NCBI GenBank assembly: GCA_028023455.1
Contig: JAQFVV010000273.1
Coordinates: 575,489 to 639,488 of the forward strand
DNA: 64,000 nucleotides
Reading direction: 5' to 3'
From: Epiperipatus broadwayi
Lineage: Eukaryota; Onychophora; Udeonychophora; Euonychophora; Peripatidae
The translations under genes were made by a program, and so were the position numbers. Under the pieces are notes generated by a model. The model did no database searches. It was not told the origin of the DNA and saw only the letters and a list, made by a program, of their open reading frames with translations. Below, in pieces: positions 12,471 to 24,950 of the stretch. Position 1 is the first letter of the stretch, and each line of letters begins with the position of its first letter.

Positions 12471-13912
12471 AACATGACTTCTTATGATATTAAAATTTTC
12501 TTGAAAGATAGTTATAAGTTAAAGCTTTGTGTTTTAAAATCAATATATTTCATTACAAATCAGCTTGCTTTTATATTTTCATTCCCAAACACAAATATCA
12601 TGAGTTATCTCTTTTATTTATGGTCTCATGATACTTTTTTAACATTTTTTCATGGTTTCATGGCCAACTCCTTAAAACATTCAATTTAGTATATTTATCG
12701 TCATTTGTTTAGCTTCTTATCTGATCTTATTTTCTTTATTTTTTTTTCTATTTATTGGTTTATTATTATTTCCTTTATTTCTCTGTTGATATAAATGGTA
12801 TTAATTATTTCTGGGATGAGAACTAAGTTAAATCTCATAAAATAATTAGTTTTATTCTGAGAATTTTGATTCTGTCTCTTTTTTTGTTTGAAGTTTGGCT
12901 TTTAAATCATATCCAAGGCCATATTTTTATATATGACAAAAATAGAGTTTTTCAAAGTGATAGACCTCTGAAGTTGCTTCAAAGTGGGGTTAAGTTCATT
13001 GCCTATTAAAAAAATTAATTATATAAAATTGTTTTTATCATTTCCCTCTTTTGTGAGTTAAGATGGTATGAAGTTTTCTTGAATAATGATTGTAAAGTTC
13101 TACTGGATAGTATTTATGATAAACCAATATTAATTTCATGGAATTAAATGAATCGCATTTCTCACTTGAAACATATTTGATTCCTTTTAAATTTTATATT
13201 ATACTACAGGTGATTTTAATATCCTTAATCTATATTTAGGCAATATTCTCTCGAATTATAACTCATTATATTTTAAGGCATATAGGATGCTTAGAATTAT
13301 GAAATTTGTTAAATCTCATACAATTCAATTCATACAGTAATGCAAATAATCACGGAATACATTCTTAGTAATTTTTCAAATATGCAATGTTTCCCTGTGT
13401 TTTCTATGTCCATTTCAATTTATATTGATCATCATGCATTACCATTTCTTCTCGATATTAAATATTCTAATAATTCGTCTGTGCATATTATTAGAAGAAA
13501 TTATAAAAAAGGGTATTATCTGAATATGTGTGAGGAGCTAGAAAATTTTAATTGGGAACTTATTTACACTTCCAATGATGTTAACTAATGTATAAAGTAT
13601 TTAAATAATGTGTTTATACCAAAAAAAAAAAAAAAAATCATCAATTAATCATTTTCTATCATGGTTTTCTAAATCACTTAAACTATTATTAGAATGAAAT
13701 AATATCATCATAAGCAATATATAAAAACCAAAAATGTGATTTTTTACAATATATTAATTACAGAAAATTATCAAAGGTCATTTATTGAAGAGGTTATCAA
13801 AAATTTATGAATGATATGGAGAGTAAAATTGTGAATAATTGTTAAAAAATTGTAATATTAGTTAAGTATTTTGGTATCACTAAAAAAAAAAAAAAATAAG
13901 CATCAGATTAAT

Positions 13913-13978
13913 ATTTCTTCTTTGACTGTTAATGATTTTTCTCATATTTCTTCTTTGACTGTTAATGATTTTTCTCAA
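13913..13978. repeat. Short tandem duplication
   Basis: ATTTCTTCTTTGACTGTTAA plus TGATTTTTCTCA occurs twice in a row, with a period of about 33 bases, inside the LINE pseudogene. Confidence 0.8.
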
Positions 13979-14860
13979 TATTTTTCAGAACTTTCATTAT
14001 CCACATCATTATAATGATCATACTTTGATCAATGAGAATGTAAAAAAAAATAGATTTCATGATATATACATTTACAGATAGTGATATTGTAACATTCATT
14101 AAACAAGTTATATTTCAGTCTGGGTACAGATAATATTTCCATTTTCATTATATAAAGGATGTGCTGAACAAATCTCTTCACTCTTTTATCATATTCTTAA
14201 TTATTCTGTAATAAACTCTACTTTTCTCACACCTCTAAAAATTTATAAAGCCATTCCTATCTTTTAAAGTTGAAACAATCATAAGATCTATAATTGCAGA
14301 CCCATTTCATTACTTCACATCATTGCAAAGATATTTGAGAGTTTCATCTATAGTAAAGTAGTGCATAATATTGGTTAAATATTGGTATCATAACAATATG
14401 ATTTTGGGTCAAATATATCAATAGAAACAAATATTATGACTACTATGACCACATTGCACATGTAATTTAAGAACAGGGTAGAATGGATGTTATTTGTTTT
14501 GACATGTCTAAAGTCTTTTATAAGATTGATCATAACACTCTTCTTACTAAATTATATAATGTTGGTCTAGCAATAATTGAGAATATTGTTTAAATCTTTC
14601 ATAAAAGTAGCACAGCTTTTGTTAAGTTTAATGTCTGAATATCTTCCCAATATTATTGTCATTTTGTAGTGCCTCAAGGTAGTATTTTGATTACATTACT
14701 TTTAATATATATATATGAAAAACAAAACAAGTTTTATATACGTAAAAACCTGCTATTGCTTGTATTAATGATCAATAGATGGAGCTTTACCAAGACCTCC
14801 AAACAAGCGTATTTGTTTACATAAACGTCAGATTCAATATTCATTGTCTCTTTCATTTTG

Positions 14861-14920
14861 CTCCACCCTCAGATCAGCTGATTTCAAGCTGATTTGCTCT
14901 CATCAGTGAAAAGATAGGAG
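14861..14920 (-). ncRNA. Type I hammerhead ribozyme, copy 1 (outer left), core intact
   Basis: On the minus strand: CTGATGA (14906-14900), stem II GAGC / GCTT around AAATCA, GAAA (14885-14882), then TCAGCTGA, which forms stem III, and GATC with predicted cleavage between 14872 and 14871. Stem I has an inner helix next to the core, an internal loop and an outer helix of CTCC pairing with GGAG. The internal loop in stem I is typical of natural type I hammerheads and holds their tertiary contact. Confidence 0.8.
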
Positions 14921-15273
14921 TTAGAAACTAGACCTAAATATTAACTCCAAGCGTTTATGCAAAATGTTTCTATCAATTTGCAAGCATGAATTTTTTAGAC
15001 ACCTAAATGTCTTCAAACTCAGCCTATCAAACTAGATAGCTATATGGGTCTGATATCAGTTCAGTCTCTCCATATAGTCAAAGCTTCTGCAATCTATATC
15101 ATTGCAAGAAAAATTTAAAGGTACATTTATGAAAAACAAAACAAGTTTTATATATATAAAAACCTGCTATCGCTTATATTAATGATCAATAGATGGAGCT
15201 TTACCAAGACTCCAAACAAGTGTATTTGTTTACATAAATGTCAGAGTCAATATTCACTGTCTCTTTCATTTTG

Positions 15274-15333
15274 CTCCACCTTCAGATCAGCTGATTTCAA
15301 GCAGATTTGTTCTCATCAGTGAAGGAATAGGAG
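15274..15333 (-). ncRNA. Hammerhead, copy 2 (inner left), stem II weakened
   Basis: Same layout on the minus strand with CTGATGA at 15319-15313 and predicted cleavage at 15285/15284. Stem II reads GAAC and GCTT, which puts an A-C mismatch where copy 1 has G-C. The core bases are intact, so activity may be reduced but not necessarily lost. Confidence 0.7.
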
Positions 15334-15527
15334 TTAGAAACTAGACCTAAATATTAACTCCAAGCGTTTATGCAAAATGTTTCTATCAGTTTGCAAGCAT
15401 GAATTTTTTAGACACCTAAATGTCTTCAAACTCAGCCTATCAAACTAGATAGCTATACGGGTCTGATATCAGTTCAGTTTCTCCACATAGTCAAAGCTTA
15501 GAGTTAATATTTAGGTCTAGTTTCTAA

Positions 15528-15587
15528 CTCCTATCCCTTCACTGATTAGAGCAAATCAGCTTGAAATCAGCTGATCTGAGGGTGGAG
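15528..15587 (+). ncRNA. Hammerhead, copy 3 (inner right), core mutated
   Basis: Plus strand, with the outer stem CTCC at 15528 and GGAG at 15584. The core reads CTGATTA where CUGANGA is required, changing the G at hammerhead position 8, the residue that acts in catalysis. This copy should be inactive. Predicted cleavage would have been after C15576. Confidence 0.75.
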
Positions 15588-15941
15588 CAAAATGAAAGAG
15601 ACAGTGAATATTGACTCTGATGTTTCTGTAAACAAATATGCTTGTTTGGAGGTCTTGGTAAAGCTCCATCTATTGATCATTAATACAAGCGATAGCAAGT
15701 TTTTACGTATATAGAACTCATTTTGTTTTTCATAAATGTATCTTTAAAGTTTTCTTGCAATGATATAGATTGCAGAAGCTTTGACTATGTGGAGAAACTG
15801 AACTTATATCAGACCCATATAGCTATCTAGTTTGATAGGCTGAGTTTGAAGACATTTAGGTGACTAAAAAATTCATGCTTGCAAACTGATAGAAACATTT
15901 TGCATAAACGCTTGGAGTTAATATTTAGGTCTGGTTTCTAA

Positions 15942-16001
15942 CTCCTATCACTTCACTGATGAGAGCAAATCAGCTTGAAATCAGCTGATCTGAGGGTGGA
16001 G
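15942..16001 (+). ncRNA. Type I hammerhead ribozyme, copy 4 (outer right), core intact
   Basis: CTGATGA at 15956-15962, stem II GAGC / GCTT, GAAA, stem III from TCAGCTGA, predicted cleavage after C15990. Stem I pairs CTTCA with TGAGG next to the core and CTCC with GGAG further out. Confidence 0.8.
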
Positions 16002-16084
16002 CAAAATGAAAAGAGACAGTGAATATTGACTCTGATGTTTATGTAAACAAATATGCTTGTTTGGAGGTCTTGCTAAAGCTCCAT

Positions 16085-16270
16085 CTATTGATATATATAT
16101 ATATCAATGACCTTAAAACTTCTCTACAATCTGTTTGTGTGTGATTGTAATATTTTAGACACATCTATTATATTCATCTATTGATATATATATATATCAA
16201 TGACCTTAAAACTTCTCTACAATCTGTTTGTGTGTGATTGTAATATTTTAGACACATCTATTATATTCAT
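16085..16270 (+). repeat. 93-bp tandem duplication at the right border of the retrozyme-like insert
   Basis: The unit from CTATTGATATATATATATAT to TTATATTCAT occurs at 16085-16177 and again, identical by eye, at 16178-16270. It contains the last bases of the insert plus LINE RT sequence, so it arose after the insertion. Confidence 0.88.
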
Positions 16271-17030
16271 GATTTTATATTACTTCAAGATGATATTAAT
16301 AGTTTTTCCGAATGGTGTGAAAAAATAAATTAATAGTCAATGTAGACAAATGCTCTCCTGTATTTTACTCCAATAAATCTAAAACTCTAAGATTTAAATG
16401 TTGTATAATTTTAAATTAAAATTTGGTCACTATGTTCTGCGATCTTGGAATTTTATTCTCCAGTAATGTCTCCTTTCATTATTATATAAAATCAATAATA
16501 AACAAAGCCCTCAAGATGAGGGAACTAATTTCAGACATGGTCGTGATTTTGAATACTCCATCAAAAATTAACTTTTTCTATCTTTGTTTCTTCACATTTT
16601 GGGATTTTGATCAATTTTATCGAATCTACATTCAAAAAAAAAAGTTAGGAATATAAAATTCTTATATAAAGCCATTGCTGAAATAAATATTTTTATAACA
16701 TGATTTTAAAACTGCACTGAATTTTTATCAATATGAAAATTATGCCCATAATTATTTCTTTGTTTAAACGTGTGGAAGAATTACCTTTACGTTTAAATCC
16801 CTATCCCCTTATTTTTTTTTCATCTACCTGATTCTTACAATAAATATTTTGTTAGTGTAAATGTTTTTCAACTTAATGCTGATATTTTTTCAAAAGTTTT
16901 AAAAAATATAGAGAATATAATTAGTAAATATTTTTATTACTCCCCTAAAACATAATAGTATATATATATTTTTATATGCAATCTGCAATTGACCTCTGGA
17001 TGTAGATATGTGCATTAAATAAAGAATAAA

Positions 17031-18243
<1,213 letters not shown>

Positions 18244-18247
<4 letters not shown>

Positions 18248-18997
18248 ATTGATACAATAGTGAAGATATATAAAAATAAATAAATTGATTAAAATGTTTC
18301 CAAGAAATGTCTGATACAGAAAAAGTTAAAAGATATCACACATGATCTAAATAAATAATATACTACTTATTTGGATACATTTATTTTTTAGAATTAGTTT
18401 GAATATTTTATTGCAAAACAAAATACTTTATTTTTATTTTTTGTCTTTTTGTTTGCTTATTAGCAACAACATGATTTTACTCTTTAACAGTGTCTGCTAG
18501 TAGAGATGACGTTATATATATACATATATATTTATTTTAAATTGCTTTCTCAGTGCATATGGATTTATATATACATAATAAAAAATATATAATATATAAT
18601 AAAATAAATCTTGGAATTAATTATCCAATTTTTAAAATTTCAATATATCAATAAACAATAACTATAGCTAGCTTATGGTTTGACTGGCATATAGAGTGAT
18701 AATTATAATTAGAATGTAAATACACATCACAATTTCATACATTTTACATATTAGTATTCCATGGAAAATGACCAGGATCATGACTTATACACAGTTGCCT
18801 AATTGTACTGCTAAATTAGCTTATCCATTTATAAAATGTTTATTTGACTTTGGGCATAATAAAAAATTATCAAAACAACTATTTCTATTGCATTTTTGGT
18901 GTTACAAATCTAAATCCGATCATGGATTAATATAATTTTGCACAATAATTTTATATTATGAATTATGTTTTAATCGATACACATGATCACATACATG
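18244..18997. other. AT-rich DNA without recognised feature
   Basis: No gene, RNA or repeat seen. Confidence 0.5.
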
Positions 18998-19084
18998 TGA
19001 AAAGGTTAAATCATTTCCAATATACATATTTTGTGCAGAGTCAAGACTCATCAATTACTCCAGATAATCATCTTCCACATCATG

Positions 19085-19171
<87 letters not shown>

Positions 19172-19250
19172 GAAGGGGGATGATGATATGGATCAACTGA
19201 TAAATTATTGTTCAGCACAAAATAATACATGTATTGGAGATCATTCATCA
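18998..19250. mobile_element. TA-centred inverted repeat with two hammerhead relics (family H2)
   Basis: Left arm 18998-19083 and right arm 19163-19250 are imperfect complements around about 39 TA units. Each arm carries a decayed hammerhead of the type seen intact at 22.97 kb. The left one, on the minus strand, reads TTGATGA, stem II, CACAAAATA. The right one, on the plus strand, reads CTGATAA, TTGTTCAGCACAAAATA. Both have lost core bases (CUGANGA or CGAAA). The frames at 18958-19200 and 19051-19251 are not genes. Confidence 0.65.
19084..19162. repeat. TA microsatellite
   Basis: Long uninterrupted array forming the loop of the surrounding inverted repeat. Confidence 0.95.
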
Positions 19251-20327
19251 TATTTACATGTATGTAATTAAGTATGGTATTGATTATATAAGAAGTAGTG
19301 GATAACGGAACTGAGCATAAACGTTTGTGATCTACCCTCCCTAATTACATCAGAAGTTCAGCATGTACATTATACTTGTAGTTAAATATTAATAATTAGA
19401 TTTTTTTTTCAATACTTTCCTTTTTCCATTTACATTTAACTTATGTAATATAGTTAAAAAGATTTAGTTTTCTATATTAAATTCAATAATTCGTTAATAT
19501 ATATTTAATGTTGGATAATTGATAACTTTAAAATTTACATAATATTAGATGATTTGTACACCTTATCAAAGCTTTCTATTATGCAGCAAATTGGTTAGAT
19601 TTTTAGTATTTTCGTATAGAAAAGAATTATTTAATTGTAAAACATCAGTTATCAAACATTCAAATATTTGTGAACAAATTTTTAAAGGTAGGACATAAAT
19701 TGAAAGTCATTTTAAATATAATACATAGTTTATATTTAGATGAACACAAAGTAGTACTGTAAAAAGAAAAATGATTTTAATGTCATATATATTTCACAGA
19801 ATGATTGTTAAGATTACAACAATCGTCTGGGTTTTTTTTTTTAATTAATAGAATATTATCTGCAATTCGGTTTATTACATATTATTAATTTATTGTATGA
19901 AAGTAATGAATTTTCTTAGCCATAGGAACAAATTTTTATTTTAGGAACTTCCAAATGACTTTCAAAATAAGATGGCAACATAATAAACCAAAAAAATCTC
20001 CCTTCTTTCTGAATTGAATACTACATAAAGTGAATATATGATAAAATTTTCTGTAAATATTTTATAATAAAAATAGACATAATTTTATTTAAAAACGCAG
20101 ACAACTATCATGTTATAATGATTACGGCAAAAAAAAAATTACAAAAAAATCAAAATTGTTGTTTACCTGAATCATATGATTAATTATATGATACAATGAA
20201 GAACTATAATAAAAAATAATATGATATATTTAGGAGAGTCATTTTTTCATTAAATATTATTATCCTGATATCATCATAATGTTATATAAAAAGGCTTAAT
20301 AATGAAACGAAGAATAATATTTTACAA
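19251..20327. other. AT-rich DNA without recognised feature
   Basis: No structure seen. Confidence 0.5.
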
Positions 20328-20543
<216 letters not shown>

Positions 20544-20920
20544 CTTTGCAAAACTTATTCACAATATGTTTTTATTGTTTGTAATTTTATATATTAATTT
20601 CCTTACTGTTCATGTGATGAAATAACCACAACCACTCGCAAAAGGTTGTTAGTGATAATTAAAGAATGGCGATTATAAATCAATAGTTTGTATAAATTTC
20701 TTTACTGGCCATCTGAATTTTTGGAAAAATATCAGTCAATTAGTATATACTTATAAAACCTCATTTAAAAATATGTTCGATTCTTTTAAAAGTCATTTTT
20801 TATGTTAAAATATTCAATAGTAATTTAAAATTAAATTCTAAATTTTTTTAAATACTAAAATGAATATATAACAATATGTAGTCATTAATGGTATTTTATC
20901 GTGGGTACATTATATATATA
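20544..20920. other. AT-rich DNA without recognised feature
   Basis: No structure seen. Confidence 0.5.
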
Positions 20921-21060
20921 TATTATTTTCCAGATATTCCGTGTGGTAAAATAGCTAAATAGCTGACGTTTCAGTACAATAACAAGTACTTGTTTATTGT
21001 ACTGAAAGTCAGCGATTTAGCTATTTTACCTCACAGAATATTCCGAAAATAAAAATAATA
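20921..21060. mobile_element. Palindromic element, family H3, with hammerhead-like half motifs
   Basis: The arms TATTATTTTC...GGTAAAATAGCTAAATAGCTGACG and its complement meet at AACAAGTACTTGTT. On the minus strand the sequence reads AAGTACTTGTTATTGTACT, GAAAC, GTC, AGCTATTTAGC. That resembles stem II, the GAAA box, the cleavage triplet and stem I of a hammerhead, but the CUGANGA box is missing because the palindrome centre cuts it. A copy with that box is at 31.8 kb and a piece at 35.3 kb. Confidence 0.6.
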
Positions 21061-21779
21061 TGAAATCATCATTTATCCGTAAAAATATTAGAATTCATAT
21101 ATATAGAAACAACTACATGCTAGAATTAGTATTATTTTTTTGTTTTTATTCAAATTTATATATATATATATTAAACAGCACTGCACTTAGCGTATTATTT
21201 CTTATACGTTCGGTTTATAGAAATGTATTTATAAAAAATTATAAATCTTCTCAAAGGACATTATTTCTCCAATTTAGTCCACTTATTTTATCCGACCTAG
21301 CTTTAATGCCCTAATATATAGTTTTAAGATATTGAAAGTCAGCTTACATAAATAAATTACATTTAACTGGAGAAATCACTTCTGTCCAAAAGATTTATAT
21401 ATAAATAAAAAAAACGAATTATATGTAAATATACTACAAATTAAAAAAGGTAGTGAAAAAAAGAGTTTGAGTGTAATATATATATATATGAATACGTGTT
21501 AGTATGTATACGATGAATTAAACATTGATATTATCAGAGTTTTAAAAAAAACATGAATTAAAGATTACGATTACGTTAAGCAACATTTTTGTGTAAATTA
21601 ATTCAGTTTTAATTCCTTTAGTCTTAACTCATAATGTTGGAGAACTATCCTGTAGATCCATATTTGAACTGTTCTAAAAAATATTATACGTTCTTCCTGT
21701 TATTGTTCCAAGTTCAACATTGAGCATAAATAAACAATCTAAGAACAGCAATTGTATATACATATAGCTATTTTCAACT
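21061..21779. other. AT-rich DNA without recognised feature
   Basis: The open frame at 21060-21314 has no motif. Nothing else seen. Confidence 0.5.
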
Positions 21780-22811
21780 ATGATCAATTGCTGCAGGATG
21801 AAGTGCTTTCCAAGTTACCGGATATCTAGCCGTAACCCCATCACAACAACACAGTTTCTTATTTCATTTATATATCTCACATGTGACCACATTCTAGATG
21901 TTTTGCAATCTCTAGGTATCCAGTTGAAAATTTCAACGGTTCATCAATTATCATTTCTTCCAGTAATATGTCTAATCCAACTCCATTTTAGTCTCTTAAT
22001 TCTTTCAATGACATCAATAACACTTGTTTCTTTTCTTACCCATGTATTTATTTTCAATCTCTTCTTGTTACTCCTAACAAGCCTCCATACATTGTTAAGT
22101 GGTCTAAAGCCTCTGTATTGTTTTTGCTGTTAAGTGTCCAAGTCTCCGATATATAAGTCAGAAATGGCAAAAACACATTTGTTAATAACATTTCTTTTCA
22201 AACATATAGACTTATTTCCATTTAATATTATGTTATATTTATCAAAATCAATCTAATGAAGTTTAATTCTGTGACTAATTTCATAAATTAGATTTCTATA
22301 TGCAGTAATATTATGACCAATATATTTGTATTTGCTAACTACTACCTCATCAATATGAAACTTTTTTTTTCTTTTGAAATATTCTCTTCAACATTTACCT
22401 TTATCTTACTTTTTTATTTTCATCTGATAACTTACTTAACATTTTTTGAAGCTTTAAAACATTATTTTCAAAAACAACTACATCATCTGCAAAATCTATA
22501 TGACTTAAATATTCTCTATTTACTTTTACTCTCTTAGCTGTCCATATTAATCCATAAAATGCTTCTTGCAAAACTTCTGTAAAAGATTTTAAAGATATGA
22601 AGTCGGTCAACCTGATCTTATCAATATTAATATTCATCATATCATTACTTAATCTAATAGTTATTGTTGATTTTTATAAATATTCTTTAGAATATAACAA
22701 TATTATTGATCTATACCATGATTATACAATGCTTTAATGACTGAAGAAGTACTTTAGAATAATCAAATGCGTTTTCATAATCTACAAATAGAAAGCATAA
22801 TGGTAAATAAT

Positions 22812-23330
22812 TTTTATGGATATAATAAGCATTTCCACACTTCCCCATTCTTTTCAAATTCATATAAATAAAGATATAATAAAAGACAAATGACCCCAAG
22901 ATGCATTTTGAAATGTAACAATTTACTCTAGATAAATAATTTGCATATAATAGAGATATATGTGAGAGATAGTGACCTGGGCCAACTGATGAGTGCTGGT
23001 TCAGCACGAAATGCATCTTGGGGATCATTTGTCTTTTATTATATCTTTATTTATATGAATTTGAAAAGAATGGGGAAGTGTGGAAGTGTTTATTATATCT
23101 ATAAAGATATTACATACGGGTCAGAGAAAGGTGAATAACTCCGTGTGTGTACATTTAAAAAATCAGATATATTAATTTTTAACCGAGATTTAAAGTATAT
23201 ATCTGTGCTAGAGGTAATCCATAGTTTCGAAAATGATTAGTAATAATCATTAGTGTATTTATCTGAAATGGATGGCGTCAAAGTTGTGAGAGGAGGGAGT
23301 CTGACAATGGTAAATGAAAATATAACAATT
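22812..23330. mobile_element. Palindromic insert in the RTE-like LINE, family H2
   Basis: Arms 22812-22908 and 23009-23108 are close complements of about 97 bases with a loop of about 100. The insert separates VDHI from VDYENAFD in the LINE RT, so it is younger than that LINE. The right arm begins in the 3' part of an intact hammerhead. The left arm carries only the complement of that 3' part and reads CAAAA where the ribozyme has CGAAA. Frames at 22711-23028 and 22941-23138 share peptide text only because of the inverted repeat. The right edge is approximate. Confidence 0.7.
22971..23027 (+). ncRNA. Type I hammerhead ribozyme of family H2, core intact
   Basis: CTGATGA at 22986-22992, stem II GTGCT / AGCAC (5 bp) with loop GGTTC, GAAA at 23008-23011, then TGCATC with predicted cleavage after C23017. 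Stem III is AT/AT with a 2-nt loop. Stem I pairs CCAA (22982-22985) with TTGG (23018-23021); an internal loop follows, then GTGACC-like bases pair with GGATCA with one bulge. The layout is that of a minimal type I hammerhead, which would favour dimer action. Confidence 0.75.
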
Positions 23331-24950
23331 GAAATATTTTTTATTGCTTCTCTCTATAACATCTCCATACTTAGATATGATCCACTATACTAAAATTACT
23401 TTTAAATTCAGATTATTTATTTAATTGGTTAAAATCTAAAATTCTCTATACAAGTTTTGTAATTATCTTGGTAACAATTTTATATTGAACCGATAAAAGA
23501 CTGATAGGTCTGTAATCTTCTTTATCACAATTTTAAAATATTAATATTAATAATGCATTCTTTCACTCCAATCATCTGGTATATCTTTATCATTTAGACA
23601 TTTTATATCTAACTTTGCCAAAATATATATATATTCCTTCTCCTACTTCTTTTCAGATGTCTATTATAATTCCATCAATACCTGAAACTTTTCATTATTC
23701 ATAAACTTATTTGCATGTCTCACATATTCATTTAAAATGCTGACAATTCTGAAGATATAATAATTGTAGGAAATACATTTTCTTTTGTTTTTATTGCTAT
23801 TTAATTTTTGATAGAATCCTTCTACATATTTAATGATGTCATCATTTTTAGTAAACATTCCATCTTTTTTTTTCTTTTTTCAGAAATATGGCCTATTCTT
23901 ATCAAGATGATGTTTGATATTCTTGAGACTTTTTTTCTCTTCTATAGCTTTCAATGTTAATTTACAATTATCATTTTATATCATTGTCAAGTTTTTCACA
24001 CTATATTCAATCCTTCTTAACGTATCATTTTTAGATATTTTCACATTCATTTTTTTCTTTATAAATTGTCTTGTCCCAATAGGAATTTACTAGTGAATTG
24101 TTGCGTTTTTGTAGCAGCTACCATTCTTTCAGGCCTTAAAAATGTATCTCTTATCTTCCTCCTGATATTTTTCAAATCTCAATCCTGTTTAACTTCTGTT
24201 AATATTTAAAACCGATTTTCAAATCCTAATTTATATTCATTAAAATGTTTTCTAGGAATATCAGTTGTCAATATTGTTTTTTTTAATATTTTTTTTTAGT
24301 TTTGTATTCATATATATTTTACATCTCACAAATTAATTGATGATAACTTCCTATGTTGAATTTATTTAGAATATCAAAATATTGAAAAATATATTAGTCA
24401 AAATATAATCCAATTTTGTTGTACCTTCGTTTGAATGCTTCCAGATCTATTTCATTTAACATTTTTCTCAAAGAAATAATTTGTAATATAAAGTTATTTT
24501 TTGTTCATCATACTGCACAAGTTTATGTCCTTTTTCATTTATATCACCATAACCAAATTTATCTACAGTACGTGTATCTTTCCATTTAGCATAAATTCAG
24601 CCATGGTAATTTTAAAATATTATTTGATCTGGTCAAAAGCCTTTTGTGTGTCCATATAAAAAATCTGACTTCTTAGTCACAATGAAAAATTGTTGTGATA
24701 TAAATCTAAATTAATTTTAAGTGCTATTTGTTATTTCATTGAATAACTAATCTTGCCATTCTGGTCGATACATTATCAATCTCCAGAATATTGTACTTCC
24801 ACTTTTTTATGTATGAGTTATCCTATTCCATTTGACCTTTTTAAATGTTTGTGTCTTTGTAATACAGTACATAACAACTTTTTAAATCAATTGTTTCTTC
24901 ACATGCGTTCAATTTAACATTAATCAGTTATTCTTCCCGTTTTTAAAATC

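Larger units (their letters stand above)
14707..16098. mobile_element. Retrozyme-like insert: two inverted tandem pairs of hammerhead units
   Basis: The left half (about 14717-15498) holds two direct copies of a unit on the minus strand. The right half (15499-16089) holds two copies of the same unit on the plus strand. Four hammerheads are present, one per unit. Predicted cleavage sites are 413 nt apart on the left (15285 to 14872) and 414 nt apart on the right (15576 to 15990). Self-cleavage of either transcript would thus release a monomer of that length, as in animal retrozymes. The whole insert splits a LINE RT between VPQGSIL and INDL, and ATATATATAT-like sequence flanks both ends and may be the target duplication. 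It encodes no protein. Confidence 0.8.
12700..17030 (+). pseudogene. Non-LTR retrotransposon ORF2 (endonuclease and RT), split by a 1.4 kb insert
   Basis: Plus-strand fragments in order: GDFN at 13209-13220 (catalytic block of an APE-type endonuclease), DHHALPFLLDIK at about 13426 (usual SDHxxL end), NCRPISLL at 14292 (RT start), FDMSKVFYKIDHNTLLTKL at about 14497 (usually FDxSKAFDxIDH, so catalytic Asp intact), VPQGSIL at about 14669, then after the insert INDLKTSLQS at 16101, DDINSFSEWC at about 16290 and DLGILFSSNVSF at 16441. The ADD active-site block after the insert appears partly deleted. Many stops and shifts show it is dead. A 3' end with AAATAAAGAATAAA lies near 17020. It belongs to the Jockey/CR1-type group; the clade is not settled. 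Confidence 0.72.
21780..24950 (-). pseudogene. RTE-like LINE (copy 2), endonuclease to 3' end, interrupted
   Basis: Minus-strand blocks from right to left: FGYGDINEKGHKLVQ (about 24560), GTTKLDYILTN and NKFNIGSYHQLI (24420-24300, usual GSDHR, catalytic Asp changed to Tyr), EDYRPISLLS (about 23500), VDHI (about 23380), then an insert of about 0.5 kb, LCFLFVDYENAFD (about 22780), REYLSHIDFADDVVVF (about 22480, FADD active site intact) and the C-terminal region matching 1793-2240, ending at about 21780. The gene is broken by stops and shifts in almost every block. The order endonuclease then RT fits RTE-type LINEs, with N-terminus incomplete or too decayed to see. Confidence 0.75.

Noticed and set aside
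21780-22133. 117-residue plus-strand frame
   Set aside because: It is the antisense of the RTE-like LINE 3' region, which makes sense on the minus strand; the same holds for 1829-2098 and 2179-2382.
22711-23138. Two frames on opposite strands that share the peptide SFVFYYIFIYMNLKRMGKCG
   Set aside because: The shared peptide results from the inverted repeat read on both strands, not from a gene pair.
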